Source of the DNA: Microbacterium azadirachtae
GTDB taxonomy: Bacteria; Actinomycetota; Actinomycetes; Actinomycetales; Microbacteriaceae
NCBI RefSeq assembly: GCF_000956505.1
Contig: NZ_JYIX01000025.1
Span: 1 to 64,000, forward strand
DNA: 64,000 nt
Direction of reading: 5' to 3'
Below are positions 45,051 to 53,709 of the stretch, one piece after another. The translations under genes and the position numbers were made by a program. Numbering within the stretch: the stretch's first letter is position 1; every line of letters begins with the position of its first letter. The notes beneath the pieces are model-generated. The model made no database searches and was not told the origin of the DNA. It saw nothing but the letters and a program-made list of their open reading frames with translations.

Positions 45051-46529
45051 ATGAGCACCTCTACTCCGACCGCACGACGCCCGAAGGCGCCGGACACGCG
45101 CGGTCCCGTCCGCAAGCTGCTGACCTCGTTCGGCTTCCAGATCCTCGCCGCGCTCGTGCTCGGCATCGCGGCCGGCCTCATCGGCCGCCAGCTGGGAGCG
45201 ACGCACGACACCCACACGGTGCTGTCCGACACGCTCGACAAGATCGGCGGCTCTTACGTCACGCTGCTGCGCGCGGCCGTGGTGCCCCTCATCTTCACCG
45301 CGATCGTCGCGAGCATCTCCAACCTGCGCCGGGTGCAGAACGCGGCCCGCCTCGCCGGCCAGACCATCCTCTGGTTCGCGATCACCGCGTTCATCGCGGT
45401 CTCGATCGGAATCGTGCTCGGCATCACGATCCAGCCCGGCGCGCACGCCGGCACCGACCTGGTGAAGGGCGCCGTCGCGACCCAGGGCACCTGGTGGAAC
45501 TTCCTCCTCGGCCTGATCCCGCAGAACTTCCTCGGCCTCGCCGTCAACACGACGACCGGTCCCACGGACGGCACGTTCGTCTCCGGCGTGAACTTCAACA
45601 TCCTGCAGGTCATCGTGGTCGCCGTGGCCGTCGGCATCGCGGCGCTCAAGGCGGGCCGCAAGGCCGAGCCGTTCCTGGCCTTCACGGAGTCGCTGCTCAA
45701 GGTCATCCAGCGCGTGCTGTGGTGGATCATCCGCATCGCCCCGATCGGCACCTTCGGCCTCATCGGATCCGCCGTCATCAACTACGGCTGGGACAAGCTG
45801 ACCTCTCTCGCCTGGTTCGCCGGCGCGATCTACCTAGGCCTCGCGCTCGTGCTGTTCGTGGTCTACCCGATCCTCGTGAAGACGCACGGCCTCTCGGTCA
45901 AGCAGTACTTCACGGGCGTGTGGCCGGCCGTGCAGCTGGGCTTCGTGAGCCGCAGCTCGATCGGCACGCTGCCGCTCACCGAGCGCGTGACCGAGCGCAA
46001 CCTCGGCGTGCCCCGCGGCTACGCGTCCTTCGCCGTGCCGCTCGGCGCCACCACGAAGATGGACGGCTGCGCCGCGATCTACCCGGCCCTCGCCGCGATC
46101 TTCGTCGCCCAGTTCTTCCACATCGACCTGAACATCATGCAGTACATCCTGATCGTGATCGTCTCGGTGGTCGGATCCGCCGCGACCGCCGGCACCACGG
46201 GCGCGATCGTGATGCTGACGCTCACCCTGTCGACTCTGGGCCTGCCGCTCGAGGGCGTCGGCCTGCTGCTCGCGATCGACCCGATCCTCGACATGGGCCG
46301 CACCGCGGTGAACGTCGCAGGGCAGGCGCTGGTCCCGACGATCGTCGCCAAGCGCGAGGGCATCCTCGACCTCGACCTCTACAACGCCCCGCGCAACGGT
46401 CTGCCGTTCGCCGAGGACATCGACGACGAGGACGCCGCTTCGGCTTCGACCGCCGACGCCGGCTCGCCGGAGGACGCCGCTGCGGCGGCAGGATCCGCTG
46501 ACGCTGAGGAGACCGCTTCGGTGCGCTGA
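45051..46529 (+). CDS. dicarboxylate/amino acid:cation symporter (DctA/SDF family)
   Basis: A 492-residue sodium/proton-coupled carrier with about eight transmembrane helices and two re-entrant hairpins. HP1 is GFVSRSSIGTLPLTERV in place of the usual S-S-S-x-x-T-L-P, and TM7 has GATTKMDGCAAIYPALAA where NMDGTA is standard. HP2 contains SAATAGTTGAIVML, and TM8 has DPILDMGRTAVNV. An acidic Ala/Ser-rich tail follows. The KMDGC variant suggests a substrate outside the C4-dicarboxylates. Followed by a strong terminator. Confidence 0.9.
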   Translation: MSTSTPTARRPKAPDTRGPVRKLLTSFGFQILAALVLGIAAGLIGRQLGATHDTHTVLSDTLDKIGGSYVTLLRAAVVPLIFTAIVASISNLRRVQNAARLAGQTILWFAITAFIAVSIGIVLGITIQPGAHAGTDLVKGAVATQGTWWNFLLGLIPQNFLGLAVNTTTGPTDGTFVSGVNFNILQVIVVAVAVGIAALKAGRKAEPFLAFTESLLKVIQRVLWWIIRIAPIGTFGLIGSAVINYGWDKLTSLAWFAGAIYLGLALVLFVVYPILVKTHGLSVKQYFTGVWPAVQLGFVSRSSIGTLPLTERVTERNLGVPRGYASFAVPLGATTKMDGCAAIYPALAAIFVAQFFHIDLNIMQYILIVIVSVVGSAATAGTTGAIVMLTLTLSTLGLPLEGVGLLLAIDPILDMGRTAVNVAGQALVPTIVAKREGILDLDLYNAPRNGLPFAEDIDDEDAASASTADAGSPEDAAAAAGSADAEETASVR

Positions 46530-46545
46530 TCTGCCACGTGCAGGA

Positions 46546-46583
46546 GAAGGCCCTCGGATCCCCTTTCGGATCCGAGGGCCTTC
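46546..46583. terminator. terminator after the symporter gene
   Basis: A perfect 16-bp inverted repeat (46546-46561 and 46568-46583) with a CCTTTC loop, 16 bp after the stop codon. GC-rich stem containing GGATCC. Confidence 0.88.
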
Positions 46584-46608
46584 CCGTGCGTCCTTCGTTT
46601 TACGCGAT

Positions 46609-46926
46609 TCACGACTCCATCAGCGGCAGTTCGAGATCGAAGGCGAGCACGATCGCATGAGCCAGCCGGCGCTCCTGCTCTTCGGAGAGGAACCCGATCG
46701 TGCGTCCGAGGCTCGCGCTCGGGATCGTCACGAGGTTGTCGATCGATGCCGCACAGGCGTGGTCGAGGCCGTTCTGCGCCCCGAGGAGCACCTCGCTGCT
46801 GAGCCCCTTCACGGTCGTGGTGATGGGTGCGACCGTGACCTTGGTCATCGCCGCCCGCGCCACCTCGCGCGTCAGCACCAGCACGGGACGGGTCTTGTCG
46901 AGCCGCGCGAGGCAGATCTCGCGCAT
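46609..46926 (-). CDS. MazF/PemK-type toxin
   Basis: A 105-residue predicted endoribonuclease. MREICLARLDKTRPVLVLTR gives the N-terminal K/RPVLVL strand, TKVTVAPITTTVKGLSSEVL the TTxxRGxxxEV strand pair, and HACAASIDNLVTIPSASLGR the third conserved block. The start overlaps the antitoxin stop by one base. It lies convergent to the symporter gene behind its terminator. Confidence 0.93.
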   Translation of the reverse strand: MREICLARLDKTRPVLVLTREVARAAMTKVTVAPITTTVKGLSSEVLLGAQNGLDHACAASIDNLVTIPSASLGRTIGFLSEEQERRLAHAIVLAFDLELPLMES

Positions 46927-47159
46927 CAGTCGTCGAGCTCCGCGCGTCCGGCCGTCCAGTCGACGAGTCCATCGAGGTCGTCCGCCGCCCCCTCCCGCCG
47001 CAGGATCTCGACGTCGCGCTCGGCGAGGAGCCGACGCATCTCGCGTTCGAGTGCGGATGCCACGACCGCGGCGCGGCTGCTCGCCCGCCCGGCGGAGACC
47101 TCCCGATCGAGGAACTCCACGACAGGATCCGGCAGGCGCACAGCGATCTGGGTGCTCAT
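46926..47159 (-). CDS. MazE-type ribbon-helix-helix antitoxin
   Basis: 77 residues. MSTQIAVRLPDPVVEFLDRE is the RHH beta strand and helix, AGRASSRAAVVASALEREMR the second helix, and an acidic C-terminus (GAADDLDGLVDWTAGRAELD) is suited to cap the toxin. It precedes the toxin gene with a TGATG junction, the classical order for autoregulated pairs. Confidence 0.9.
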   Translation of the reverse strand: MSTQIAVRLPDPVVEFLDREVSAGRASSRAAVVASALEREMRRLLAERDVEILRREGAADDLDGLVDWTAGRAELDD

Positions 47160-47221
47160 GCCGTCATCATACCCCTGTGAATCCCGAAGTGGGATGCATC
47201 CCTGAGGGTGAGGATCCGGAG

Positions 47222-48964
47222 TCAGCGCTCCGCGGTCGGGCTGGCGAGGCGGGTGTCGAGGGCGAGCTCCTCGGCGTCCATCGCGGTGATGAGCTCGCGC
47301 ATGACCTCCTCGTTGAGCTCGCCCGCGTCGCGCTCGGCGATGAGGACGTCGCGGCGCACCTGCAACCAGCCCTTGGACAGCCCGACGAGCTCGTCGCGGC
47401 TCGGACGCGGCATCCGGTCCTCTTCCCGCTGCCCCTTCTCGGTGTCGCGCTCGACGCGGGTGAAACGCTGCGCGAAGCGATCGAATCCGGCGAGCGCCTC
47501 GTGCCCATGCTCCGCCTCCCAGGCCTTGCGCTTGGCGTCGAGGAAGACTTTGCCCGCCTCGCGCGTGCGAGCGCGGACCTGCGCGAGCTGACGCCGGTCC
47601 TCATCCTCCTCGTCGCTCACATCGGCGACCCCGAGCCCGTTGATCAGCAGCGGCAGCGTGAGCCCCTGCAGCAGCAGGGTGCCGACCGTCACCACGAACG
47701 CGACGACGACGATCGCGTGCGCGGCGTCCGTGTCGAGTCCGGCGAGATCCGCCGCGGCGAGCGCGGTCGCCAGGGTGACCACGCCGCGCATGCCGGCCCA
47801 GGAGATCACGGCATTGTCCCGCCAGTTCAGCTGCGACTCGCGGAAGCGCTCGCGCAGCTGCTCCTCGCTGGGTCGCCGGCGGCTGGACCAGCCCCTCCGC
47901 GCCCGTTTCTCCTCGACCGCCTGCATCCGCTGCTCGAGCTGCCCAGACTCCAGCGTGCGCTCGAACTGGCGCAGCCGCAGCTTCGACCAGAACGCCCCCC
48001 ACGCCGACGCGGGATACACGAACAGCGGTCGCACGACGAGCACGGCCACGAGCACCGCGGCCGCCAGCCACAGCACGCCGGCGACCTGGGTCGCGCCCAG
48101 CTCCGCGATCACCGGCGGCAGCTGCAGGCCGATGTACGCGAAGACGAAAGCCTCCAGCAAGAAGTCGGCCGAGAGCCAGATCGGCGCCTCCTGCATGCGC
48201 GTGGCGTAGCTCGTGCGCGGCGCGTTGTAGCCGACCACGAGGCCCATCGCGACGACGCCGAGCACGCCGGATCCGCCCAAGTGCTCCGTGATCGCGTACA
48301 CGCCGAACGGCGCGAGCAGACCGAACGTGCCGATGACGACCGGATCCGAGATGCGCATGCGCAGCTGGTGCATGCCCAGGCCCGCGACCACGCCGATCGC
48401 GACGCCCACCACGACCGCCACGACGAACTGCCAGACGCCGCCGCCGAGGCTGATCGTCGCGCCGGCCAGGATCGCCGCGAACACGCGGTACAGCGTCAGC
48501 GAGGTCGCGTCGTTGATCAGGCTCTCCCCCGACAACACCGTCATCACCCGGCGCGGCAGACCGAGCCTGCGGCCGATCGCCGCGGCGGAGACGGCATCGG
48601 GCGGTGCGACGATCGCACCGAGAAGTAGCGCCCCCGGCAGGGTCAGGGACGGCATGATGAGCCACGCGATCAGTCCCACCACGGCCGTGGTCACGACGAC
48701 CAGGCCGATTCCGAGCCGGCGGATCTGCGGCATGCTGCGGCGGAAGCTCACGAACGAGACGTCCAGCGACGCGGAGTACAGCAGCGGTGGCAGCACGAGG
48801 TTCAGCAGCACGTGCCCGTCGATGCGCAGATTGGGCACGGCAGGGATGAAGGACACGGCGAGCGCGACGACCGTCACGAGCAGCGGCGCGGGCCAGCCCC
48901 TCCAGCGCGCGATCGCCGCGACGACCACCGATCCGACCAGCACGTAGAAGATCTCGGGATCCAT
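47222..48964 (-). CDS. Na+/H+ antiporter (CPA1 family)
   Basis: A 580-residue cation/proton exchanger with 12 or so transmembrane helices. Key blocks are LLLGAIVAPPDAVSAAAIGR, VLSGESLINDATSLTLYRV (the ND pair in TM5) and WAGMRGVVTLATALA. The C-terminal cytosolic part (about 150 residues) has a charged helical stretch (RTREAGKVFLDAKRKAWEAE), resembling YjcE/NhaP-type antiporters with a regulatory tail. It lies 74 bp from the 22-bp repeat element upstream. ATG start. Confidence 0.93.
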   Translation of the reverse strand: MDPEIFYVLVGSVVVAAIARWRGWPAPLLVTVVALAVSFIPAVPNLRIDGHVLLNLVLPPLLYSASLDVSFVSFRRSMPQIRRLGIGLVVVTTAVVGLIAWLIMPSLTLPGALLLGAIVAPPDAVSAAAIGRRLGLPRRVMTVLSGESLINDATSLTLYRVFAAILAGATISLGGGVWQFVVAVVVGVAIGVVAGLGMHQLRMRISDPVVIGTFGLLAPFGVYAITEHLGGSGVLGVVAMGLVVGYNAPRTSYATRMQEAPIWLSADFLLEAFVFAYIGLQLPPVIAELGATQVAGVLWLAAAVLVAVLVVRPLFVYPASAWGAFWSKLRLRQFERTLESGQLEQRMQAVEEKRARRGWSSRRRPSEEQLRERFRESQLNWRDNAVISWAGMRGVVTLATALAAADLAGLDTDAAHAIVVVAFVVTVGTLLLQGLTLPLLINGLGVADVSDEEDEDRRQLAQVRARTREAGKVFLDAKRKAWEAEHGHEALAGFDRFAQRFTRVERDTEKGQREEDRMPRPSRDELVGLSKGWLQVRRDVLIAERDAGELNEEVMRELITAMDAEELALDTRLASPTAER

Positions 48965-49037
48965 GTCGCCAGGCTAGCGGGACGCCGCTGTCGTGCCTCT
49001 GTCAGGGCGCTGTCGGCGCGGATCCTGATCCGGATCC

Positions 49038-49142
49038 GACCGTGTCCCACTTCCGGTCAGACCGTGTCCCACTTCTGGTCCGACCATGTCCCACTTCTGG
49101 CGGACTATGGGCCCCGAAACCGACCAGAAGTGGGACATGGTA
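49038..49142. repeat. 22-bp tandem repeat element with terminal inverted copy, locus A
   Basis: Three 22-bp direct units start at 49038, 49060 and 49082. They have a GACCGTGTCCCACTTCTGG core (G to A in unit 3). An 18-nt spacer (49103-49120) follows, then an inverted copy at 49121-49142 ending GGGACATGGTA. Same layout as 60851-60954. Confidence 0.92.
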
Positions 49143-49173
49143 GGGGGATCCGGATCCGAGGAATCCGGACCCG

Positions 49174-49821
49174 TCAGCGCGCGGCGGCGAGCAGGCGCAC
49201 GACCTCCTCGTCAGGCGTCTGCCGGAAGTCGACGTAGTGCATGCCCACCGCCATGAAGCCGTCGGGCGCCTCGAGGCAGACGACCTCGTCGGCGTCCGGA
49301 TCCGATCCGCCCCGCAGCTCCTCGAGCGCCTTCGGCGGTGCCACCGGCACGGCGACGACCACTCGCGCGGCACCCCTGGCACGAGCGATCGCGCAGGCCG
49401 CGCGCACGGTCGCGCCCGTGGCGATGCCGTCGTCCACGATGAGCGCAGTGCGCCCGGCGAGCGGCTCGGGCGCGCGCCCGTCACGGAACAGCCCCGCCCT
49501 GCGCTCCACTTCGGCGCGCTCACGACGCTCGGCCGCGCGCAGGGTCTGCTCGTCGACCCCGGCGGCACGAACGACGTCGGGATTGCGCACGGCGGCGCCC
49601 TCCTCACCGACGGCGCCCATCGCGAGCTCGGGCTGCCACGGAACCCCGACCTTGCGCACGACGAGCACATCCAGCGGTGCGCTGAGCGCCCGCGCCACCT
49701 CGGCCGCCACCGGAACGCCGCCGCGGGGCAGACCGAGCACGATCGCGTCCGGAGGCGGATCCGCCTCCAGCAGCGCCGCGAGCCGCCGCCCGGCGTCGGC
49801 GCGATCCGCGAACCCGTGCAT
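49174..49821 (-). CDS. phosphoribosyltransferase-family protein
   Basis: 215 residues with the PRPP loop ALIVDDGIATGATVRAA at about residues 127-143 and an N-terminal LGLPRGGVPVAAEVARAL. LDVLVVRKVGVPWQPELAMG and MAVGMHYVDFRQTPDEEVVR match the uncharacterised type I phosphoribosyltransferases often linked to an erythromycin esterase or dienelactone hydrolase domain. The reaction is unknown. Single gene, repeat element just downstream. Confidence 0.9.
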   Translation of the reverse strand: MHGFADRADAGRRLAALLEADPPPDAIVLGLPRGGVPVAAEVARALSAPLDVLVVRKVGVPWQPELAMGAVGEEGAAVRNPDVVRAAGVDEQTLRAAERRERAEVERRAGLFRDGRAPEPLAGRTALIVDDGIATGATVRAACAIARARGAARVVVAVPVAPPKALEELRGGSDPDADEVVCLEAPDGFMAVGMHYVDFRQTPDEEVVRLLAAAR

Positions 49822-49898
49822 GACTCCGGACTACGCCGGTGCGGGGGCGAGGTCAAGGGCGTGCCCCACGGGGTCACCGGCGCGGCTCTCCGGGGCCG

Positions 49899-49936
49899 TT
49901 GAGCGAACCCGGCGCAGCCGGAGTGAGACGACTCGG
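49899..49936. repeat. dispersed hairpin repeat, copy 5
   Basis: CCGTTGAGCGAACCCGGCGC then AGCCGGAGTGAGACGACT, the reverse orientation of the elements at 23020 and 44871, degenerate. It lies between divergent genes, unlike the other copies. Confidence 0.6.
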
Positions 49937-50002
49937 GGTGCTCTCGCGGATCCGGGAGACGGATCCGGAATGCTCGCCGATCCGTTCGCGTTGTCGAAAA
50001 CG

Positions 50003-51046
50003 ATGTCTTCTCTCGCACTCTCCGTCCTCGACCTCGTCCCGGTGCGCACCGGGCAGACCAGCGCCCAGGCGGTGTCCTCGTCGCTCGCGCTCGCCGCGCG
50101 CGCCGACGAACTCGGCTATCGGCGGTACTGGTTCGCCGAGCACCACAACATGCCGGCCGTCGCCTCGACCGCCCCGCCCGTGCTGATCGCCGCGGCCGCC
50201 GCGCGCACGCAGCGCATCCGGGTCGGATCCGGCGGGGTCATGCTGCCGAACCACGCGCCGCTCATCGTCGCGGAGCAGTTCGCTGCGCTCGAGGCGATCG
50301 CCCCCGGCCGGATCGACCTCGGCCTCGGCCGCGCCCCGGGCAGCGACCCCGTCATCACCCAGTTGCTGCGCTCCGCCGGAACCGCGGGCGACGTCGAGCG
50401 CTTCCCCGATCACGTGCAGGACATCGCGCTCATGCTGCAGCCCGACGGCGCGACCGTGCAGTTCACCTCGGGCGGCGAGTACGCGGTGCGCTCCACGCCC
50501 GCCGCGACGGGTGCCCCCGAGGTGTGGCTGCTCGGATCCAGCGACTACTCGGCGCAGCTCGCGGCCTCGCTCGGTCTGCCGTATGTGTTCGCGCACCACT
50601 TCTCCGGCCAGGGCCTCGACCGCGCCCTCTCGCTCTACCGCGAAGGCTTCCGTCCCTCAGAGGCGCATCCGGAACCGCGCACATTCCTCACCGCGAACGT
50701 CGTCGCGGCGCCGACCGCCGAAGAGGCCTCGGAGCGCGCGATCCCGCAGCTGCGGATGATGGCGCGACTGCGGCTGAACCGCCCGCTGACCGCGCTCGAG
50801 ACCGTGGAGCAGGCCAGAGCAGCCCTTGCCGCGAGCCCCGATCCGCAGGAGGAGCAGATCCACGCGGCCGCGCTCGCCAACTGGTTCGTCGGGGACGGCG
50901 CGACCGTCCGCGGCGAGCTCGAGGCCTTCGCGGCGAAGCACGGCGTCGAGGAGATCATGATCTCCCCCGTCGCCGGATCCTTCGCCGCCGAGGATCCAGA
51001 GCACACGCCCGGTCGCACGCAGACGCTGGAGCTGCTCGCGAGCTGA
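50003..51046 (+). CDS. LLM-class flavin-dependent oxidoreductase
   Basis: A 347-residue luciferase-like monooxygenase fold. SVLDLVPVRTGQTSAQAV, YWFAEHHNMPAVASTAPPVL, GVMLPNHAPLIVAEQFAALE, PGRIDLGLGRAPGSDPV and EVWLLGSSDYSAQLAASLGL match the MsnO8/YvbT-like subgroup. F420 or FMN dependence cannot be told. Monocistronic; ATG at 50003 fits family starts. Tail to tail with the next gene. Confidence 0.92.
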   Translation: MSSLALSVLDLVPVRTGQTSAQAVSSSLALAARADELGYRRYWFAEHHNMPAVASTAPPVLIAAAAARTQRIRVGSGGVMLPNHAPLIVAEQFAALEAIAPGRIDLGLGRAPGSDPVITQLLRSAGTAGDVERFPDHVQDIALMLQPDGATVQFTSGGEYAVRSTPAATGAPEVWLLGSSDYSAQLAASLGLPYVFAHHFSGQGLDRALSLYREGFRPSEAHPEPRTFLTANVVAAPTAEEASERAIPQLRMMARLRLNRPLTALETVEQARAALAASPDPQEEQIHAAALANWFVGDGATVRGELEAFAAKHGVEEIMISPVAGSFAAEDPEHTPGRTQTLELLAS

Positions 51047-51059
51047 AGCGTGGCCGCGC

Positions 51060-51749
51060 TCAGAACGGGAGCTTGGCGATCGTCTCCACGACGTGCCGGG
51101 CCTGGTCCGCACCGATCCCGAGCTGGGAGCGGATCCGGGCCTCGGCCTCGGCCGTGCGCCCCTGCCCCACCAGGGCGATGATCTCGTCGGGAAGCTTCGC
51201 CGAGAACGACGACGCCGTGGTGCCAGGGGACTGAGTATCCGCGGATCCGCGCCGGCTGGCCGAGCTCGACCAGCTGATCGAGGTCGAAGTCGTCGTCGAG
51301 GACGAGCTCGACGACGTCGCCCCACCGGGGACGCCGCCGTCCGCGAGATACGCGGCGAGGTCCATGGTCGACAGGGAATCGACGGCGCGCTGCGCCCACG
51401 CCGGGTCCTGGCGGCCCGTGGCGGTCATGAGCGCCGTCACCGCTTCGGCCGTGCGCCCCTCCGACACCAGGCGCACCACGTCATCGGGGATCGGGCGAGC
51501 GCCGCTCGGCGATGCATCCGGCACATCCGACGCGGGCGCGGTCGCCGTCGGCACGGCGTGGGCCGGAGCAGCGGTCCGCGGATCGGCGGTCTGCGGATCG
51601 GCGGACGACGGGTTCAGCACTGCGCCGGACGGCAGCGTCACCCCGATGCCGCGGTCGTCGCCGGCGCGCCGCCGCAGCAGCACCCGCACCAGGATCACGG
51701 TCGCCACGACGACGACCAGCACGGCGATCATCAGCCCACTCGAGATCAT
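51060..51749 (-). CDS. membrane-anchored protein with two L7/L12-like motifs
   Basis: 229 residues. An N-terminal transmembrane helix (MIAVLVVVVATVILVRVLLR) precedes a Pro/Ala/Ser linker. Two related C-terminal units follow: PDDVVRLVSEGRTAEAVTAL and onward to about residue 130, and PDEIIALVGQGRTAEAEARI, RSQLGIGADQARHVVETIA. They share the pattern P-D-[DE]-x-[VI]-x-x-L-V-x-x-G-R-T-A-E-A and the second resembles the helical L7/L12 C-terminal motif. Ser-rich stretch between. Function unknown. Confidence 0.75.
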   Translation of the reverse strand: MISSGLMIAVLVVVVATVILVRVLLRRRAGDDRGIGVTLPSGAVLNPSSADPQTADPRTAAPAHAVPTATAPASDVPDASPSGARPIPDDVVRLVSEGRTAEAVTALMTATGRQDPAWAQRAVDSLSTMDLAAYLADGGVPGGATSSSSSSTTTSTSISWSSSASRRGSADTQSPGTTASSFSAKLPDEIIALVGQGRTAEAEARIRSQLGIGADQARHVVETIAKLPF

Positions 51750-51818
51750 GACTCCACCGTAGGGCGTGCCGCTCCGCGACCGCTGCCGGCCGACGGCGCG
51801 AGCCCGTAGAGTGCGAGG

Positions 51819-52448
51819 ATGCTCGAGCTCGAACCGGCCCTCGTCGACCGCGCCGCGGCGCTCGCCGGGCGCAGCGACCGGGTCGTGCTGGGGATCGTCG
51901 GCGAACCAGGATCCGGCAAGACCACCCTGACGACCGCTCTCCTCGCGGCGCTCGAAACACGAGGCATCGCCGTCGCGTGGCTGCCGATGGATGGCTTCCA
52001 CCTCGGCGACGCCAGCCTCGACGCCCTCGGACTGCGCAGCCGCAAGGGCGCCGTCGAGACGTTCGACGGGTGGGGGTACCTCGCCGCCCTGCGCCGGGTG
52101 CTGACCGAGGTCGACAACCCCGTCTACGTTCCCGGCTTCGAGCGCGGACTCGAGCAGCCCATCGCCGCCGACCGCGTGATCCCGTCGGGCCCGGCGCTCG
52201 TGATCACGGAGGGCAACTACCTGCTCGACGAGACCGACCCGTGGCCACTCCTCCGCGAATCCGTCGCCGAGATCTGGTACGCCGACGTTCCGCAGGATCT
52301 GCGACGCGAACGCCTCGTCGCACGGCACATCGCGTTCGGGAAGACGCCTGCCGCCGCGGACGCCTGGGTCGCGACGGTCGATGAGCCGAACGCGGAACGG
52401 ATCCGCGCGCGCAGAGGCCTCGCCGACCTGATCGTGCCGGTCGACTGA
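51819..52448 (+). CDS. P-loop nucleoside/nucleotide kinase family protein
   Basis: 209 residues. Walker A GEPGSGKTT at 28-36, VAWLPMDGFHLGDASLDALG with the PMDGFH block of uridine kinase/PanK-like P-loop kinases, GAVETFDGWGYLAALRRVL, and VITEGNYLLDE (Walker B/Asp) then RERLVARHIAFGKTP. Family members phosphorylate nucleosides, pantothenate, or sugars (such as FrcK). It is 78 bp from a convergent LacI gene whose targets are a fructose-type transporter, so a sugar kinase is possible but unproven. Confidence 0.85.
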   Translation: MLELEPALVDRAAALAGRSDRVVLGIVGEPGSGKTTLTTALLAALETRGIAVAWLPMDGFHLGDASLDALGLRSRKGAVETFDGWGYLAALRRVLTEVDNPVYVPGFERGLEQPIAADRVIPSGPALVITEGNYLLDETDPWPLLRESVAEIWYADVPQDLRRERLVARHIAFGKTPAAADAWVATVDEPNAERIRARRGLADLIVPVD

Positions 52449-52525
52449 GCCGGAGCCGACCGGCATCGGTCGCGGTGCTCATCGACGGTCTTCGCGGCCA
52501 GCGACGAGCCCGCGGCCGGTGAACC

Positions 52526-53578
52526 TCAGGAACCGGCGGACGGTCCAGGACGGATCTCGCCGGATCCGCGCGGGATCAGGTCCACGGGCACGACGACAGG
52601 GGCCGGCTCCGGACGCTCTCCGGCGTCGAGCAACGAGAACAGGCGGTCCGCCGCGAGTCGCCCGAGTTCCTGAGGGCGCTGCGCCACGACGCTGATGCCC
52701 GGATCCATGAGGTCGGCGAGCTCGACGTCGTCGAAGCCGACGAGGGCGACATCGCGGTGATGGCCGAGTTTGCGCAGCGCGTGCACCGCACCGACGGTGA
52801 TGAGGTTCTGCCCGCTGACGATCGCGGTGGGCGCGTCCGGGGCGCCGAGCAGCGTCATCACGGCACGCTCGGCGGCATCCTGATCCGACAGGTCGGCCAC
52901 GATCGTGGCGTCCCCCGCCGGCACTCCGAACTCGTCGAGCGCCGCGAGGAAGCCGCGCTCGCGCTCGCGGGCGGTCCAGATCGCGCGGCGGTCGATGAGC
53001 AGCGCCAGGCGCCGGTGGCCGAAGCCGAGCAGATGCCGGGCGGCGAGCCTGGCGCCTCCGACGTTGTCGGAGTGCACGGTGTCGGCCGCAAAGCCGGTCG
53101 GCTCGCGGTCGATGAAGACCACGGGCATCTCGGGAGGCACGAGCTCTGTGAGATATGCCTGGCTCTCGGCCACGCAGGTGAGGATCAGCCCGTCGACCTT
53201 GCGGCGCACGAAGGCTTCGACGGCCGCGATCTCGCGCTCCGGATCGTCGTCGAGGCTCGATGCGAACACGGCGACGTCGCGGTGGATCGCGACGTCCTCG
53301 ATCGCCCGGTGGATCGTCGCCGAGAACGGGTTCGCCACGCTGCCGAGGAGCAGTCCCACGGATCGCGTACGCGTGGTCGTACGGCGCAGGTTCGAGGCGT
53401 GCGCGTCGGGTTCCCACTGCAGCGCCTCGATCGAGGCGCGCACGCGCGCCGCCGTGGCGGGAGCGACATTCGGCTCGCTGTTGACCACGCGCGACACCGT
53501 CTTGATACCGACACCCGCATGCTGCGCGACCTCCCGGATCGTGACGCGGGGCGGCTTCGATACTGATAACGGTGTCAT
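52526..53578 (-). CDS. LacI-family repressor of the fructose-type operon
   Basis: A 350-residue regulator. The helix-turn-helix is VTIREVAQHAGVGIKTVSRV, with hinge VRASIEALQWEPDAHASNLR. It is followed by a periplasmic-binding-like core (VGLLLGSVANPFSATIHRAI, VFIDREPTGFAADTVHSDNV, VALVGFDDVELADLMDPGIS). It lies divergent from the transport operon. Operators at 53564-53577 and 53643-53656 flank its start and the promoter of the neighbours, so autoregulation is expected. Confidence 0.93.
   Translation of the reverse strand: MTPLSVSKPPRVTIREVAQHAGVGIKTVSRVVNSEPNVAPATAARVRASIEALQWEPDAHASNLRRTTTRTRSVGLLLGSVANPFSATIHRAIEDVAIHRDVAVFASSLDDDPEREIAAVEAFVRRKVDGLILTCVAESQAYLTELVPPEMPVVFIDREPTGFAADTVHSDNVGGARLAARHLLGFGHRRLALLIDRRAIWTARERERGFLAALDEFGVPAGDATIVADLSDQDAAERAVMTLLGAPDAPTAIVSGQNLITVGAVHALRKLGHHRDVALVGFDDVELADLMDPGISVVAQRPQELGRLAADRLFSLLDAGERPEPAPVVVPVDLIPRGSGEIRPGPSAGS
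53564..53577. promoter_or_regulatory. LacI-type operator overlapping the repressor start codon
   Basis: TGATAACGGTGTCA, a near-palindrome with a central CG, one base from TGACAACGGTGTCA. It covers two bases of the repressor ATG, so binding would block its own expression. Confidence 0.75.
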
Positions 53579-53607
53579 TCGGCAACCATCCTGCTTTGTC
53601 TGACCTC

Positions 53608-53656
53608 TTGCGTGATCTGATTCGATGGGCTAAACATACATCTGACACCGTTGTCA
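53608..53656 (+). promoter_or_regulatory. promoter and operator of the fructose-type transport operon
   Basis: A -35 candidate TTGCGT (53608-53613), 17-nt spacer, -10 candidate TAAACA (53631-53636), and the operator TGACACCGTTGTCA (53643-53656) just downstream, where bound LacI-family protein would block initiation. It is the reverse complement of the type of site at 53564. Confidence 0.65.
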
Positions 53657-53709
53657 GTCGACAGTGGTCCACCACGATGTGAACCTCCGATCCCGTTAGG
53701 ACAGCAAAG

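Noticed and set aside
49038..49142. 22-bp tandem units as a CRISPR array
   Set aside because: Units are directly adjacent without unique spacers, the last is inverted, and no cas genes are present.
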